Assembly (NCBI RefSeq): GCF_014926405.1
Contig: NZ_JACXXJ020000005.1
Span: forward strand, 2,423,001 to 2,487,000
Length of the DNA: 64,000 bases
From: Agrobacterium vitis
GTDB lineage: Bacteria > Pseudomonadota > Alphaproteobacteria > Rhizobiales > Rhizobiaceae
Direction: 5' to 3'
Every line of letters starts with the position of its first letter. Positions within the stretch are counted from its first letter, which is position 1. Position numbers and translations under genes: made by a program. The notes under the pieces were generated by a model that saw only the letters and a list, made by a program, of their open reading frames with translations, was not told the DNA's origin and did no database searches. This document shows positions 46,778 through 55,847 of the stretch, one piece after another.

Positions 46778-46888
46778 ACTATCGCGTGGTTCGGAATTGA
46801 CCGGACATGCTATAGACTAGTCTTTTCGCATGTCTTTTCCCGAAGCCTCTGCACGCTTTCGGAAAACATGCTGTATCGGAGACCCGAC

Positions 46889-47437
46889 ATGCCCGGAATG
46901 GACGAAACACGCGCTTTTATTCCCCTCGGCTTCGCCGTTCTGACGGTGTCGGACAGCAGGACATTGACCGACGACCGCTCCGGCGACGTGCTGGTGGAAC
47001 GAATCGAGACGGCCGGGCATCAGCTCATCGACCGCGCCATCGTCCCCGACGATGCCGATCGGATCGCCAACCAAGTGCGCGCCTGGAGCCAATCACAGGA
47101 TGTCGACGTGATCATCACCACCGGTGGCACCGGCTTTACCGGTCGGGATGTGACGCCGGAGGCGGTGGAGCCGCTGTTCGACAAGCACATGGACGGATTT
47201 TCCGCGGTGTTTCACCGGATTTCCTATGACAAGATCGGCACCTCGACCATCCAGTCGCGCGCCACAGCCGGACTTGCCAATGGCACCTTCGTTTTCGTCC
47301 TGCCCGGCTCTCCCGGTGCCTGCAAGGATGGCTGGGACGGCATTCTCGCGCAACAGCTGGACTATCGCTATCGGCCCTGCAATTTCGTGGAAATCATGCC
47401 ACGGCTGGCCGAGCATCTGAAACGCGACAAGGCGTAA
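46889..47437 (+). CDS. moaB: Molybdenum cofactor biosynthesis protein MoaB
   Basis: A 182-residue MoaB/MogA-type protein that adenylates or inserts molybdenum into molybdopterin. Motifs: LTVSDSRTLTDDRSGD near the N-terminus and TTGGTGFTGRDVTPEA, with the tail LPGSPGACKDGWDGIL. The ATG at 46889 has CGGAGA upstream; an ATG three codons later is possible. Molybdenum genes also occur at 13.5-16.2 kb, but they are not in one operon with this. Confidence 0.95.
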   Translation: MPGMDETRAFIPLGFAVLTVSDSRTLTDDRSGDVLVERIETAGHQLIDRAIVPDDADRIANQVRAWSQSQDVDVIITTGGTGFTGRDVTPEAVEPLFDKHMDGFSAVFHRISYDKIGTSTIQSRATAGLANGTFVFVLPGSPGACKDGWDGILAQQLDYRYRPCNFVEIMPRLAEHLKRDKA

Positions 47438-47515
47438 AACAAAAACACTGGCTGGGCCAATATGGCAGTAGGCCCATCAACACTATCTAAGCCATAGTGA
47501 ATTAAGCTGGCAATG

Positions 47516-48037
47516 TTAAGCCCGTGCCTGACGGACAGCCCAAGCTGGCACCATTTCACTGGACAGCGCCCTGCCCCTCAGCCCAGCGACCAGATCAGCG
47601 AGCTTCATGCCCGCCCGGACCAGGGATTGAGCTTGGCTCTTTCGCAGCAGAAATCCATGTTCCAACGGCGGACCGCGCCGGGTGAAGCGCCGAAAAAACG
47701 GACGCTTATGATGCCGTGAAGGTGAAAACCGGGCCGGCGCGCTGTTCAGCGCCACATATTCCGCCACTTCCTCGATCCATCCAGAGGATGGCCGAGCGCC
47801 TGGCTCGACCAGGAGCAACCACTCGCCCCTGGCTGCCGCAACCACATCTCGCAAATCCCAGATCATGTGAAATCGGCAGCCCGCTGCATCGGCCAACCGC
47901 GACGTCCCATCGCTGGACCCATGATCCAGAACAACAACATCACAAATAATACCCTGCACCGCCCCGGCAACAAGGGTGGTCAAGGTTTGCGCCAATTCGC
48001 TTTCCTGATCGCGGCATTCGATAATAACAGTCAACAT
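47516..48037 (-). CDS. Short GT-A glycosyltransferase-like protein
   Basis: A 173-residue protein with the start of a family 2 glycosyltransferase fold: LTVIIECRDQESELAQTL, VVVLDHGSSDGTSRLADA and EWLLLVEPGARPSSGWIEE. The nucleotide-sugar DxD motif is replaced by an EPG sequence, and the acceptor domain is missing, so it may lack transferase activity. It lies converging with moaB and divergent from the radical SAM gene. Similar truncated genes beside moaB are seen in relatives, so the length may be normal for the group. Confidence 0.7.
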   Translation of the reverse strand: MLTVIIECRDQESELAQTLTTLVAGAVQGIICDVVVLDHGSSDGTSRLADAAGCRFHMIWDLRDVVAAARGEWLLLVEPGARPSSGWIEEVAEYVALNSAPARFSPSRHHKRPFFRRFTRRGPPLEHGFLLRKSQAQSLVRAGMKLADLVAGLRGRALSSEMVPAWAVRQARA

Positions 48038-48307
48038 GCGTTACTCATACCGCAATGCATCATGCTTTACCACGGGTGAACCGTGCTTGACTGGAATTTG
48101 ATCGAGGACAGATCGGCAAGTGGATGGAGCAGGACATGCTGTTTTTTACTTCTCATTGCGGCTACTGAATATATTTTTTGGTGTATTTTTGATTTTACAC
48201 AATCCATGATTACGTTTTCAAGATCAGTATTTTGTTCTTGCATTGTTCTCTTTTTAGCGTTAGATCTGAGCTCATGAAAGGGCCGGTTGGCCCGTCAGGA
48301 GTTCCAA

Positions 48308-49465
48308 ATGACCGTACTGTCTGATGTCAGGCAGGCTGCCTTTCAGCCTGCCAATACGGCGGATATTGCCGACGCGCTACTGGTCGCCTCAGGGCTTCGG
48401 GTGGATGGCGCACGCAGGCGTGGACGCGGCGCGGGTCTCAATCCCTCCGGGCGTTTTGAAACGCTGGAGCGGCAGTTGGAAGACGATGGCTGGGCAAGCC
48501 TCGAAGACATGCCGCCTTTCCGCACCGAAGTCCAGGTGGAACGACCAAAGACGGTGATTACCCGTAATGATTCGCCGGACATTCCCTTTGATCGTTCGGT
48601 CAATCCGTATCGCGGCTGTGAGCATGGTTGCATCTATTGTTTTGCCAGGCCGAGCCACAGTTATATGGGCCTGTCTCCAGGGCTTGATTTTGAAGCCCGG
48701 TTGTTTGCCAAGCCGGATGCGCCGAAGCTTTTGGAGCGCGAACTGTCCAAGCCCGGCTACAAGCCCCGCACCATCGCCATCGGTACTAATACCGATCCTT
48801 ACCAGCCCATCGAGCGGGAATGGCGGATCATGCGGCAATTGCTTGAGGTGCTGAAAGAGGCCAATCATCCGGTTGCCATCGTGACCAAGTCGGCAATGGT
48901 GCTACGGGACATCGATATTCTGGCCGATATGGCCGAAAAGGGCCTCGCCAAGGTCGGTATTTCAGTCACCACGCTGGACCGCAAACTGGCCCGGACCATG
49001 GAGCCCCGCGCCTCGACCCCAAGCCGTCGGCTGGAGGCGATCAAGGCCCTGAGCGAGGCTGGCATCTCGACAAGCGTCTTGGTGTCGCCGATCATTCCCG
49101 CCCTGAATGATCATGAAATTGAGCGTATCCTCGATGCTGCCAAGGTAGCCGGGGCCTCGGAGGCGAGCTATGTCCTGTTGCGCCTGCCGCTGGAGGTCAG
49201 CCCGCTGTTTCGTGACTGGCTGCTGCAACATTATCCTGACCGCTATCGCCATGTCATGTCGTTGGTGCGCTCAATGCGCGACGGCAAGGATTACGATGCG
49301 GAATTCGGCAAGCGGATGAAAGGCACCGGCCCCTATGCCTGGCAGATCAGCCGCCGTTTCGAGATAGCCACCAAACGCCTCGGAATGGGCCGTCGGAGCA
49401 TGCAATTGCGCGACGATCTGTTCATCCCGCCTATGGGCAATGGTGTGCAGCTATCGCTGCTGTAA
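48308..49465 (+). CDS. PA0069-family radical SAM protein
   Basis: A 385-residue radical SAM enzyme. The [4Fe-4S] cysteines are in NPYRGCEHGCIYCFARPSH. Other family features are RVDGARRRGRGAGLNPSGRFE near the start and IAIGTNTDPYQPIE. The reaction is unknown; the family is widespread and often called SPL-like. The ATG at 48308 has AGGAG six bases upstream. The 3' end is followed by a remarkable hairpin array. Confidence 0.92.
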   Translation: MTVLSDVRQAAFQPANTADIADALLVASGLRVDGARRRGRGAGLNPSGRFETLERQLEDDGWASLEDMPPFRTEVQVERPKTVITRNDSPDIPFDRSVNPYRGCEHGCIYCFARPSHSYMGLSPGLDFEARLFAKPDAPKLLERELSKPGYKPRTIAIGTNTDPYQPIEREWRIMRQLLEVLKEANHPVAIVTKSAMVLRDIDILADMAEKGLAKVGISVTTLDRKLARTMEPRASTPSRRLEAIKALSEAGISTSVLVSPIIPALNDHEIERILDAAKVAGASEASYVLLRLPLEVSPLFRDWLLQHYPDRYRHVMSLVRSMRDGKDYDAEFGKRMKGTGPYAWQISRRFEIATKRLGMGRRSMQLRDDLFIPPMGNGVQLSLL

Positions 49466-49583
49466 CGAACCATTGTTCGGCTTGGCAGCGCGGGCGCAAG
49501 AGATTGATCACTCTGGCACCTGTGCCCCTGGCCTCGGACTATCCATCCAACCCGGCACCACGCACATAAATTTCAACCTTCTC

Positions 49584-49724
49584 TTTCCGAGGCCACACCG
49601 CCTACCGCAAGGGCGGCCCTCGGAAATGCCGGAAGCGGTTTCCTTGACCGCTTGTCCGGCGCGGCGTCGCGTCTTGGGTAGAGGGATCGACCCCTTTCGA
49701 TCCTTCTACATCAAGGCGACGCCG
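49584..49724. ncRNA. Candidate structured RNA or mosaic element: three adjacent hairpins
   Basis: Three hairpins stand back to back with one-base gaps. H1 (49584-49626) has TTTCCGAGG / CCTCGGAAA plus an inner CCGCC/GGCGG. H2 (49628-49660) has GCCGGAAGCGGT / ACCGCTT-GT-CCGGC. H3 (49662-49724) has outer CGGCGTCGC / GCGACGCCG, then CTTG/CAAG, then a 13-base inner stem GTAGAGGGATCGA / TCGATCCTTCTAC with one G-T pair. A short T-rich run (CCTTTTA) follows. Whether it is transcribed is unknown. Confidence 0.55.
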
Positions 49725-49828
49725 AAGCCTTTTACCAACAGCATGACAGCGCCGTGGGTTTTATAAAACGCCACAGGACACGACGCAAACGTCTCTCGGC
49801 TTTTCCGCCCCCTCTTGCCTCTGCCGCC

Positions 49829-49995
49829 ACCTTCTCCCCGATGGGGAGAAGAGACCTGCGGCACCCTCTTGTGCCTTATACGCGCGGCAAAAGCCGATAA
49901 ACCCCTTAGCCCGCAGCCTCAGGATGAGGCTCAGTCCTCTCGTGTTGACCTCTTCTCCCCAGCGGGGAGAAGTCCCCGGCAGGGGGATGAGGGGG
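49829..49995. repeat. CTTCTCCCC palindromic repeat block
   Basis: Two hairpins, ACCTTCTCCCC-GAT-GGGGAGAAG and CTTCTCCCC-AGC-GGGGAGAAG, in opposite-facing surroundings (the second followed by GGGGGATGAGGGGGG). They are the same units that sit inside glyS near 32935-33072. Confidence 0.8.
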
Positions 49996-50026
49996 GCGAA
50001 GCCAATTCATCAAGGTGCGTCGTGTA

Positions 50027-50132
50027 CTCTACAGCGCCGTGCGCCATATATGGCGTACAAAGGACGCGCTAACACTATAAATCTACTGCATAATTCTCTC
50101 CTTAAATCGATTCCGGTTTAAAGAATTATGCA
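50027..50132. repeat. Dispersed two-module palindromic element, copy 2
   Basis: CTCTACAGCGCCGTGCGCC, ATATATGGCG and GACGCGCT (module 2), a short ACTATAAAT linker, then CTACTGCATAATTC...AAAGAATTATGCA (module 1). It is the same as copy 1 but with the modules in the opposite order, that is, inverted, and lies just before rnhB. Confidence 0.85.
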
Positions 50133-50174
50133 ACGGGCTTGCAAGCCAGGCGGATGATGTGCGACGTCTACCGC

Positions 50175-50837
50175 ATGCCAAAACGTTCTCCATCCGACAT
50201 GCGCGATCTTTTCACCCTGCCCCTGACCGGACCGGATTTCTCCCTAGAGGAAAGCTTCCGAGCCAAGGGTTGCTGGCCAGTGGCCGGCACAGATGAAGCC
50301 GGGCGGGGACCGCTGGCGGGGCCGGTGGTGGCCGCAGCGGTCATTCTTGACCCCGACGCCATTCCTGATGGTCTCAACGATTCAAAAAAGCTTACCGCCG
50401 CCAAACGCGAGGCGCTTTTTATTCAGATCCTGGCAACGGCAACGGTCTCCATCGCCTCTTCAGGCTCCGATCATATCGACCGGCGAGATATCCGAAAAGC
50501 CAGTCTCGACGCCATGCGCCGCGCCGCAGCCGGACTTTCACTCACCCCCGCCCATCTGCTTTGCGATGGCAAGGACGTTCCTCCTGGGCTGATCTGTAGC
50601 GGCACTGCCGTGATCAAAGGCGACGCAAGATCGCTCTCCATTGCCGCCGCATCGATTGTCGCCAAGGTCATGCGAGACCGGATGATGACACGCGCCGCCC
50701 TGGTCTTCCCCCAATACGGATTTGATGCCCATGCGGGCTACGGCACCAAGGTCCATCAGCAGGCCATTGCCGACCATGGTCCCTGCCCCCTTCACCGGAT
50801 GAGTTTTAGTCCTCTGCGCCTATCGGATGAACGGTGA
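50175..50837 (+). CDS. rnhB: Ribonuclease HII
   Basis: A 220-residue RNase HII that cleaves RNA in RNA-DNA hybrids and removes single ribonucleotides. The active-site Asp-Glu is in [17 protein letters not shown]; later acidic residues are in [10 protein letters not shown] and near RDRMMTRAA. The ATG at 50175 fits relatives (M-P-R/K-...); two ATG codons further up are possible but lie close to the palindromic element. It converges on the ATP synthase operon. Confidence 0.93.
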   Translation: MPKRSPSDMRDLFTLPLTGPDFSLEESFRAKGCWPVAGTDEAGRGPLAGPVVAAAVILDPDAIPDGLNDSKKLTAAKREALFIQILATATVSIASSGSDHIDRRDIRKASLDAMRRAAAGLSLTPAHLLCDGKDVPPGLICSGTAVIKGDARSLSIAAASIVAKVMRDRMMTRAALVFPQYGFDAHAGYGTKVHQQAIADHGPCPLHRMSFSPLRLSDER

Positions 50838-50944
50838 AGAAATGAGAGTGTGTCCGGTACTGATTGCAACAGAGATATTTTCATTTTTCTTTTCGAAAAT
50901 GGGTTCGATTGTCGTCTGAGTAACACTGCAAACACCCAGACATG

Positions 50945-50971
50945 AAAAAGCCGGGCTGAACCCGGCTTTCA
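50945..50971 (-). terminator. Terminator of the F0 ATP synthase operon
   Basis: A perfect stem AAAGCCGGG / CCCGGCTTT with a five-base loop, followed by TTTTT on the minus strand. It ends the atp operon 24 bases after the atpF stop and may also serve rnhB on the other strand. Confidence 0.85.
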
Positions 50972-50992
50972 ATTCATCGTTGATGAACAATC

Positions 50993-51478
50993 TCAGTTTA
51001 GACGGCTTTTCACTTCGCTTACAGACGAATTAAACAGGCCTGACTGCAACTGGGCGTCGACTTTCTGCTTCAACAGGGTCTCTGCAGCCGAGATTGCAAG
51101 ATCGACAGCAGCTGAGCGAACCGCATTGATGGCGTCGGTTTCGGCCTGCTTGATCTTCTGTTCCGACAGCGCATTGCGGCGCTGAACGAATTCCTCGGTC
51201 TTCTGACGGGCTTCTTCCGTCAGCGCAGCAGCTTCGCGCTCAGCGGCGGCAACGATGGCCTGAGCTTCCGCTTCAGCCTGTTTGCGCTTGGCACGATATT
51301 CAGCCAGCAATTGCTGGGCTTCTTCCCGCAGGCGCTTGGCTTCCGCCAATTCGTCGCGGATATTGTCTGCCCGTGCATCCAGCGACTTCGCCATCATGCC
51401 CGGGACTTTGAGATAGGCAATCAGTGCCAGAAACAGCACCAGGCCGACAAAAGCGAAGAAAGTTGCATCATATTGCAT
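50993..51478 (-). CDS. atpF: F0F1 ATP synthase subunit b
   Basis: A 161-residue b subunit: one N-terminal membrane helix (FFAFVGLVLFLALIAYL) then a long charged coiled coil (AEAKRLREEAQQLLAEYRAK) that forms the peripheral stalk. The ATG at 51478 (MQYDATFFAF) was preferred; an in-frame upstream extension overlaps the b' gene. Last gene of atpIBEF'F, four bases after b'. Confidence 0.94.
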   Translation of the reverse strand: MQYDATFFAFVGLVLFLALIAYLKVPGMMAKSLDARADNIRDELAEAKRLREEAQQLLAEYRAKRKQAEAEAQAIVAAAEREAAALTEEARQKTEEFVQRRNALSEQKIKQAETDAINAVRSAAVDLAISAAETLLKQKVDAQLQSGLFNSSVSEVKSRLN

Positions 51479-51482
51479 CGGC

Positions 51483-52067
51483 TCAGCCCCTCTTGCCAGC
51501 GGCAACAGCCGATTGCGCATCTGCTGCGGTGACATTTGCACCGGTCAGCTGCTCAACGATAGCGGCAACGGTTTCCGTGGCAATCGTATCGACCTCGGCA
51601 AAAGCCTTGGTCTTGATTGCTGCAATGCTGGCTTCCGCCGCAGCAACCTTGCTCGACAGCTCGGCCTCGACAGCAGCGCGGTCGGCGGCAGCCTTGGTCT
51701 TGGCGGCTTCCCGGGCGGCAGAGGCGATCTGGTTGCCCCTCGCCTTGGCGGCGGTCAATTCTTTTTCATAGGTCTCGACTTCGGCATCCGCTTCCGCCTT
51801 CAGGCGGCTGGCCTCATCGATATCCTTGGCGATACGGTCGTGACGATTTTCGAGGATACCGCCGACGCGTGGCACGATGACCCGCTGCATCAGAATGTAG
51901 AACAGGCCAAAGGTGATGACCAGCCACAACAGCTGCGATGGGAACGTAGAATGGTCGAAGGGCGGAAAAACGCCTCGTCCATGTCCGGCTTCCGCGGGAA
52001 CGCCGGTTTCCGTGTGGGTCTCAGCCGCTGCCGGGACTTCCTCGGCATAGGCGGGGGTAACGAACAT
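51483..52067 (-). CDS. atpG: F0F1 ATP synthase subunit b'
   Basis: A 194-residue b' subunit, the second, divergent stalk protein found in alphaproteobacteria and photosynthetic bacteria. A distinctive N-terminal extension ([20 protein letters not shown]) precedes the membrane helix [19 protein letters not shown], followed by a long coiled coil. The ATG at 52067 has GGAGGCG upstream. It forms a heterodimer with the b subunit encoded directly after it. Confidence 0.93.
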   Translation of the reverse strand: MFVTPAYAEEVPAAAETHTETGVPAEAGHGRGVFPPFDHSTFPSQLLWLVITFGLFYILMQRVIVPRVGGILENRHDRIAKDIDEASRLKAEADAEVETYEKELTAAKARGNQIASAAREAAKTKAAADRAAVEAELSSKVAAAEASIAAIKTKAFAEVDTIATETVAAIVEQLTGANVTAADAQSAVAAGKRG

Positions 52068-52146
52068 ACTCGCCTCCAGTATCCTGCTAATACAAAAGAT
52101 CACGGCCGACGTCGAAGGCCGGCCGTGATCCTGAATTCCGCTGAAA

Positions 52147-52374
52147 TCAGACAGCGAACAGGAGCAGGAGGGCTACGAGCAGCGAGAAGATGCCCAGAGC
52201 TTCCGTAACGGCGAAGCCGAATACCAGACGGCCGAACTGGCTGTCAGCGGCAGACGGGTTGCGCAGTGCGCCCGACAGGTAGCTGCCGAAAATGTTGCCA
52301 AGGCCGAGAGCCGTGCCGGCCATGCCAAAGCAAGCCAGACCTGCGCCGATGAACTTTGCTGCTTCCGCTTCCAT
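52147..52374 (-). CDS. atpE: F0F1 ATP synthase subunit c
   Basis: A 75-residue proteolipid of two membrane helices joined by the polar loop RNPSAADSQ. The proton-binding acid is Glu58 in [10 protein letters not shown]. It forms the rotor ring. AAAGGAGT lies at ideal distance from its ATG, a strong site that fits the high stoichiometry of this subunit. Confidence 0.96.
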   Translation of the reverse strand: MEAEAAKFIGAGLACFGMAGTALGLGNIFGSYLSGALRNPSAADSQFGRLVFGFAVTEALGIFSLLVALLLLFAV

Positions 52375-52441
52375 GAGAGTACTCCTTTGAAATGGTTATT
52401 GCGGCGAATGACTGACGCTTGTTACGCCAATGTCGATATCC

Positions 52442-53194
52442 TTAGTGCCCACCGGGATGGATTGCGTCGTTCAGGTACATGCAAGTCAGTACCGCGAAGA
52501 CGTAAGCCTGAAGGAAGGCAACCAGGAACTCCAGACCGGTCAGTGCGACGGTCATAGCAAGAGGAAGGAGCGCGCCACCGACGCCAAGGGCGCCAAGGCT
52601 GCCAAGCGAGGCAACGAAGCCCGCAAACACCTTCAATGTGATGTGGCCTGCCAGCATATTGGCAAACAACCGGATCGACAGAGAAATCGGGCGCGACAGA
52701 AACGAGATCACCTCGATCGGCACCACGAGTAACAAGAGAGCGCCAGGGACGCCAGAGGGCACGAACAAATTGAGGAAGCCAAGGCCGTGCTTATAGAAAC
52801 CGTAGACCAACACCGTGCCGATCACAAAAATCGCCAACGCAAAGGTGACGACGATCTGGCTGGTGATGGTGAAGAAATAGGGCATCATGCCGAGAAGGTT
52901 CGCGGTCAACACGAACATGAACAGCGAGAACACCATGGGGAAGAATTTCATCCCGTGGCTGCCCGCCCCTTCCCGCAGCATGGACGCCACGAATTCATAG
53001 GACATTTCCGCGACCGACTGCGCCCGACCGGGAATCAGACCGCGATTGGATGTGGCGAAGTAGAGGAAGCCAGCTGCGCAGGCCACCGTCGCCACCATGA
53101 ACAGCGAGGCGTTGGTGAACGAAAAATCAATGCCGCCAATCTCGATCGGAACAATCTTGTGGATCTGGAACTGATGGGTCGGATCGTTTGACAC
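52442..53194 (-). CDS. atpB: F0F1 ATP synthase subunit a
   Basis: A 250-residue proton-channel subunit with about six helices. The essential Arg is in [13 protein letters not shown], and [14 protein letters not shown] is the conserved final helix. It starts with GTG at 53194 ([13 protein letters not shown]). Second gene of the operon, after atpI. Confidence 0.95.
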   Translation of the reverse strand: MSNDPTHQFQIHKIVPIEIGGIDFSFTNASLFMVATVACAAGFLYFATSNRGLIPGRAQSVAEMSYEFVASMLREGAGSHGMKFFPMVFSLFMFVLTANLLGMMPYFFTITSQIVVTFALAIFVIGTVLVYGFYKHGLGFLNLFVPSGVPGALLLLVVPIEVISFLSRPISLSIRLFANMLAGHITLKVFAGFVASLGSLGALGVGGALLPLAMTVALTGLEFLVAFLQAYVFAVLTCMYLNDAIHPGGH

Positions 53195-53271
53195 CTGGTG
53201 ATCTCTCTCGCTTTTGCCACCCTCAGGCAGCGTTCCTTACCTCGTCCGCCGGATGCCAGGCATCCGCCGTG

Positions 53272-53619
53272 TTATTTCCCTTTGCCGTCCGAGCTGCGAT
53301 CCGCGGGATGAGGCGAAGCCACCTTTCCCGCCGCACGCAGCACGTTCAGCACCCCGGCGCAAAACCCCAGCAATAGGAGGACGATAAGCCCCCAAGGCGA
53401 GGTTCCGGCAAAATGATCGATCAGGAAGCCCAGAATGATACCGACGATGATGGCGGAAAGGAATTCGCTGGAGAGCTTCATGGCCTGGGCGTAGCCTTTT
53501 CGGCTTGCCTGCGCCCGCTCGTCCTGTGCGGCCTCTTCCCCCGTCCGCAGATCCTTCGCAGCCAGCTTGGCTCCGAGATGGCTGCGACGCCGTTCCAATT
53601 CTCTTTCCTGATCGTCCAT
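53272..53619 (-). CDS. atpI: ATP synthase assembly protein AtpI
   Basis: A 115-residue small membrane protein with two helices (FLSAIIVGIILGFLIDHF and WGLIVLLLLGFCAGVLNVL) after a charged N-terminus. AtpI aids assembly of the c ring. The ATG at 53619 has GGGAGG upstream. First gene of atpIBEF'F. Confidence 0.9.
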   Translation of the reverse strand: MDDQERELERRRSHLGAKLAAKDLRTGEEAAQDERAQASRKGYAQAMKLSSEFLSAIIVGIILGFLIDHFAGTSPWGLIVLLLLGFCAGVLNVLRAAGKVASPHPADRSSDGKGK

Positions 53620-53927
53620 GCGCCCTCCCCGTCCGATCCCAGTCCGGCTGCTAAAGCCTTATCCGAGTATGCAAACAGCTCGGATTTACACATGGTCCGA
53701 CCGGTTCTGAATTTGGCCGCACCATAATTTTGCGAGCTTTGATAGTCAAGGCATTGCCAAGGGTTGTTTCACGACAAATTAACCGAATAAAATCAGTTTG
53801 TTAGTCGAAATTTTGGAATTCCCCACAGAAAGTGGCATGAAAAAGCCGCGTTCCGGGCGGTGAATTCACGGAATCGGTCCGGCTTTGTGGCGATGCCCGT
53901 CGCGCGAAACACCGCCACAAATAACCC
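53620..53927. other. Intergenic region upstream of the ATP synthase operon
   Basis: About 305 bases, holding the atp promoter region near 53640-53830 and the kup terminator hairpin near 53839-53888. No gene is supported. Confidence 0.5.
53839..53888 (-). terminator. Probable terminator of kup
   Basis: Arms AAAGCCG / CGGCTTT around a long GC-rich centre that itself can pair (TTCCG/CGGAA), with TTTTT on the minus strand. It ends the kup transcript about 40 bases after the stop. Confidence 0.65.
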
Positions 53928-55832
53928 TCAGATGATCACATGCGAGCCAAGTTCGACGACGCGATTGGCCGGAAGCCGGAAGTAATCCGAGGGGTCGGTT
54001 GCCGAATTGGCAAGCGCGATGAACAGCCTATCCTGCCAGTTCGGCATGCCTGCCTTGGCATCCGGCACGAGTTTGCGGCGGCCGAGATAGAAGGAGGTGG
54101 ACATGATGTCGAATTTCAGCCCACCCTTGCGCAGCTTGGCCAGTGCCTGCGACACATTCTGCTGTTCCATATAGCCGAAGCGGATCTCCACCCGGCTAAA
54201 CCGCTCCGAGAGGCTCTCGGCCACGAAGCGTTCCGCTTCGCTGGCGCGGGGCCGGTTGACGGTCTTGATGGTCAGGATGATGTTTTTCTCATGCAGAACG
54301 TGGTTGTGCTTGAGATTATGCAGCAGGGCCGCGGGCGCCGTTTCCGGGTCGCTGGTCAGGAAAATTGCCGTCCCCGGCACACAGACCGGCGCATGCTCGC
54401 TCTTGCGCTCCACCGATGAAATAAACGAGGACAGCGGAATATCGGCATGGCGGGTCTTGGCAAACAGGATGGCCGTGCCGCGCCGCCAGGTCCACATGAC
54501 GATGGTGAAGCCAGCCGCAAACAGCACCGGAATATAGCCGCCATCGTGGATCTTCAGCAGGTTGGCGCCAAGGAAAACCGTTTCCAGAGCCAGAAGCGGC
54601 ACAATCACCAACAGCGCCACGAAAACCGACCATTTCCACTTCTTGCGCACGAATTCAAACGCCATGATTGTCGTGACGACCATGGCGCCGGTGACGGAAA
54701 TACCATAGGCGGTCGCGAGTGCATCGGAGCTTTCAAACAGTAGCACCAGGCTGAGAACGCCAAGCAGCAGCAGCGTGTTGACGGCAGGAAGATAGATCTG
54801 TCCGGTATTGGTTTCCGAGGTGAACAGGATCTCCATGCGCGGCAGGAAGCCGAGATGGATGGCCTGACGCACCATGGAAAACGCCCCTGTTATCACCGCC
54901 TGGCTGGCAATAACGGTGGCCGCCGTCGCCAGGATGATGACCGGCAGGATGGCCCAGCTTGGAAACATCAAGTAGAAAGGGTCCGATGCCATGGCCGGGT
55001 CCTTCAGCACCAGCGCGCCCTGGCCGAGATAGTTCAGCACCAAGGCCGGAAACACCAGCACGAACCACGCCCACTGGATCGGACGACGGCCAAAGTGGCC
55101 GAGGTCGGCATAGAGGGCTTCGGCGCCGGTGACGGTCAAGAAAACTGCGCCCAGCACGACGAAACCGAGAAATTTCTCCTGAAACAGGAAGGTCACGGCA
55201 TGAATCGGATTGAAGGCCCGGAAAATCGCCGGATCGTCGAAAATATGGCCGATACCGCCTGCCGCCATCACCAGGAACCAGACCACGGTGATCGGCCCGA
55301 AGAAATTGGCAACCGCGCCCGTACCGCGCGACTGCACGGCAAACAGCACGATCAGGATCACCACCGAGATCGGCACGATAAAGCCGGAGGATTGCGGCGC
55401 CACCAGTTTCAAGCCTTCCACCGCCGACAGAACCGACAGCGCAGGCGTGATCATCGCATCGCCCAGAAACAGCGCTGCGCCGACCAGGCCCAACACCATC
55501 AGCACAACGGTATGACGCCCGGCCGATTTGCTGAGCAGGGCCAGCAGCGAAAGGGTGCCGCCTTCACCGTCATTGTCGGCGCGCAGCAGAAACAGCACAT
55601 ATTTCAGCGTGACGATGATCGTCAGCGTCCAGACGATCAGCGAAGTCAGCCCGATCACCTCGAAACGGGTAATGCCGTCATGGGCAATCGGCTTCAGCGC
55701 CTCGCGAAACGCATAGAGCGGGCTTGTGCCGATATCGCCGTAGACGACGCCGACAGAACCGAGCGCCAGCAGCATCAGGCTGCGCAGGTCTTTCTTTTCG
55801 GCCGGTGCTGCGTGGGTGTTTTCCTGGGACAT
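53928..55832 (-). CDS. kup: Potassium uptake protein Kup
   Basis: A 634-residue K+/H+ symporter with about twelve helices and a C-terminal cytoplasmic domain. The start segment [18 protein letters not shown] is diagnostic, and [15 protein letters not shown] follows. Rhizobia often have several Kup paralogues. The ATG at 55832 is chosen; a TTG one codon earlier would also fit. It ends 15 bases after... its start lies 15 bases downstream of corA, so the two may be cotranscribed. Confidence 0.95.
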   Translation of the reverse strand: MSQENTHAAPAEKKDLRSLMLLALGSVGVVYGDIGTSPLYAFREALKPIAHDGITRFEVIGLTSLIVWTLTIIVTLKYVLFLLRADNDGEGGTLSLLALLSKSAGRHTVVLMVLGLVGAALFLGDAMITPALSVLSAVEGLKLVAPQSSGFIVPISVVILIVLFAVQSRGTGAVANFFGPITVVWFLVMAAGGIGHIFDDPAIFRAFNPIHAVTFLFQEKFLGFVVLGAVFLTVTGAEALYADLGHFGRRPIQWAWFVLVFPALVLNYLGQGALVLKDPAMASDPFYLMFPSWAILPVIILATAATVIASQAVITGAFSMVRQAIHLGFLPRMEILFTSETNTGQIYLPAVNTLLLLGVLSLVLLFESSDALATAYGISVTGAMVVTTIMAFEFVRKKWKWSVFVALLVIVPLLALETVFLGANLLKIHDGGYIPVLFAAGFTIVMWTWRRGTAILFAKTRHADIPLSSFISSVERKSEHAPVCVPGTAIFLTSDPETAPAALLHNLKHNHVLHEKNIILTIKTVNRPRASEAERFVAESLSERFSRVEIRFGYMEQQNVSQALAKLRKGGLKFDIMSTSFYLGRRKLVPDAKAGMPNWQDRLFIALANSATDPSDYFRLPANRVVELGSHVII

Positions 55833-55847
55833 CAATCTTACAGGCTC

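Larger units (their letters stand above)
49466..50174. other. Repeat-rich intergenic region between radical SAM gene and rnhB
   Basis: About 710 bases with no supportable gene. From left to right it holds a compact triple hairpin (49584-49724), a CTTCTCCCC palindromic repeat block (49829-49995) and a two-module palindrome (50027-50132). A 108-codon frame over the first part has no family signature. This is the most repeat-dense part of the window. Confidence 0.7.

Noticed and set aside
46778-46888. Possible molybdenum-cofactor riboswitch before moaB
   Set aside because: The leader is only about 110 bases and I cannot see the conserved fold or motifs of that riboswitch.
48083-48277. 64-codon frame rich in Phe, Ile and Leu
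   Set aside because: It arises from an AT-rich promoter-like region; no ribosome site, no family.
49440-49766. 108-codon frame over the triple hairpin
   Set aside because: It overlaps the radical SAM 3' end and strong palindromes; no protein signature.
49829-49995. Possible CRISPR-like array from repeated CTTCTCCCC units
   Set aside because: Only a few palindromic units, unequal spacing, no unique spacers and no cas genes.
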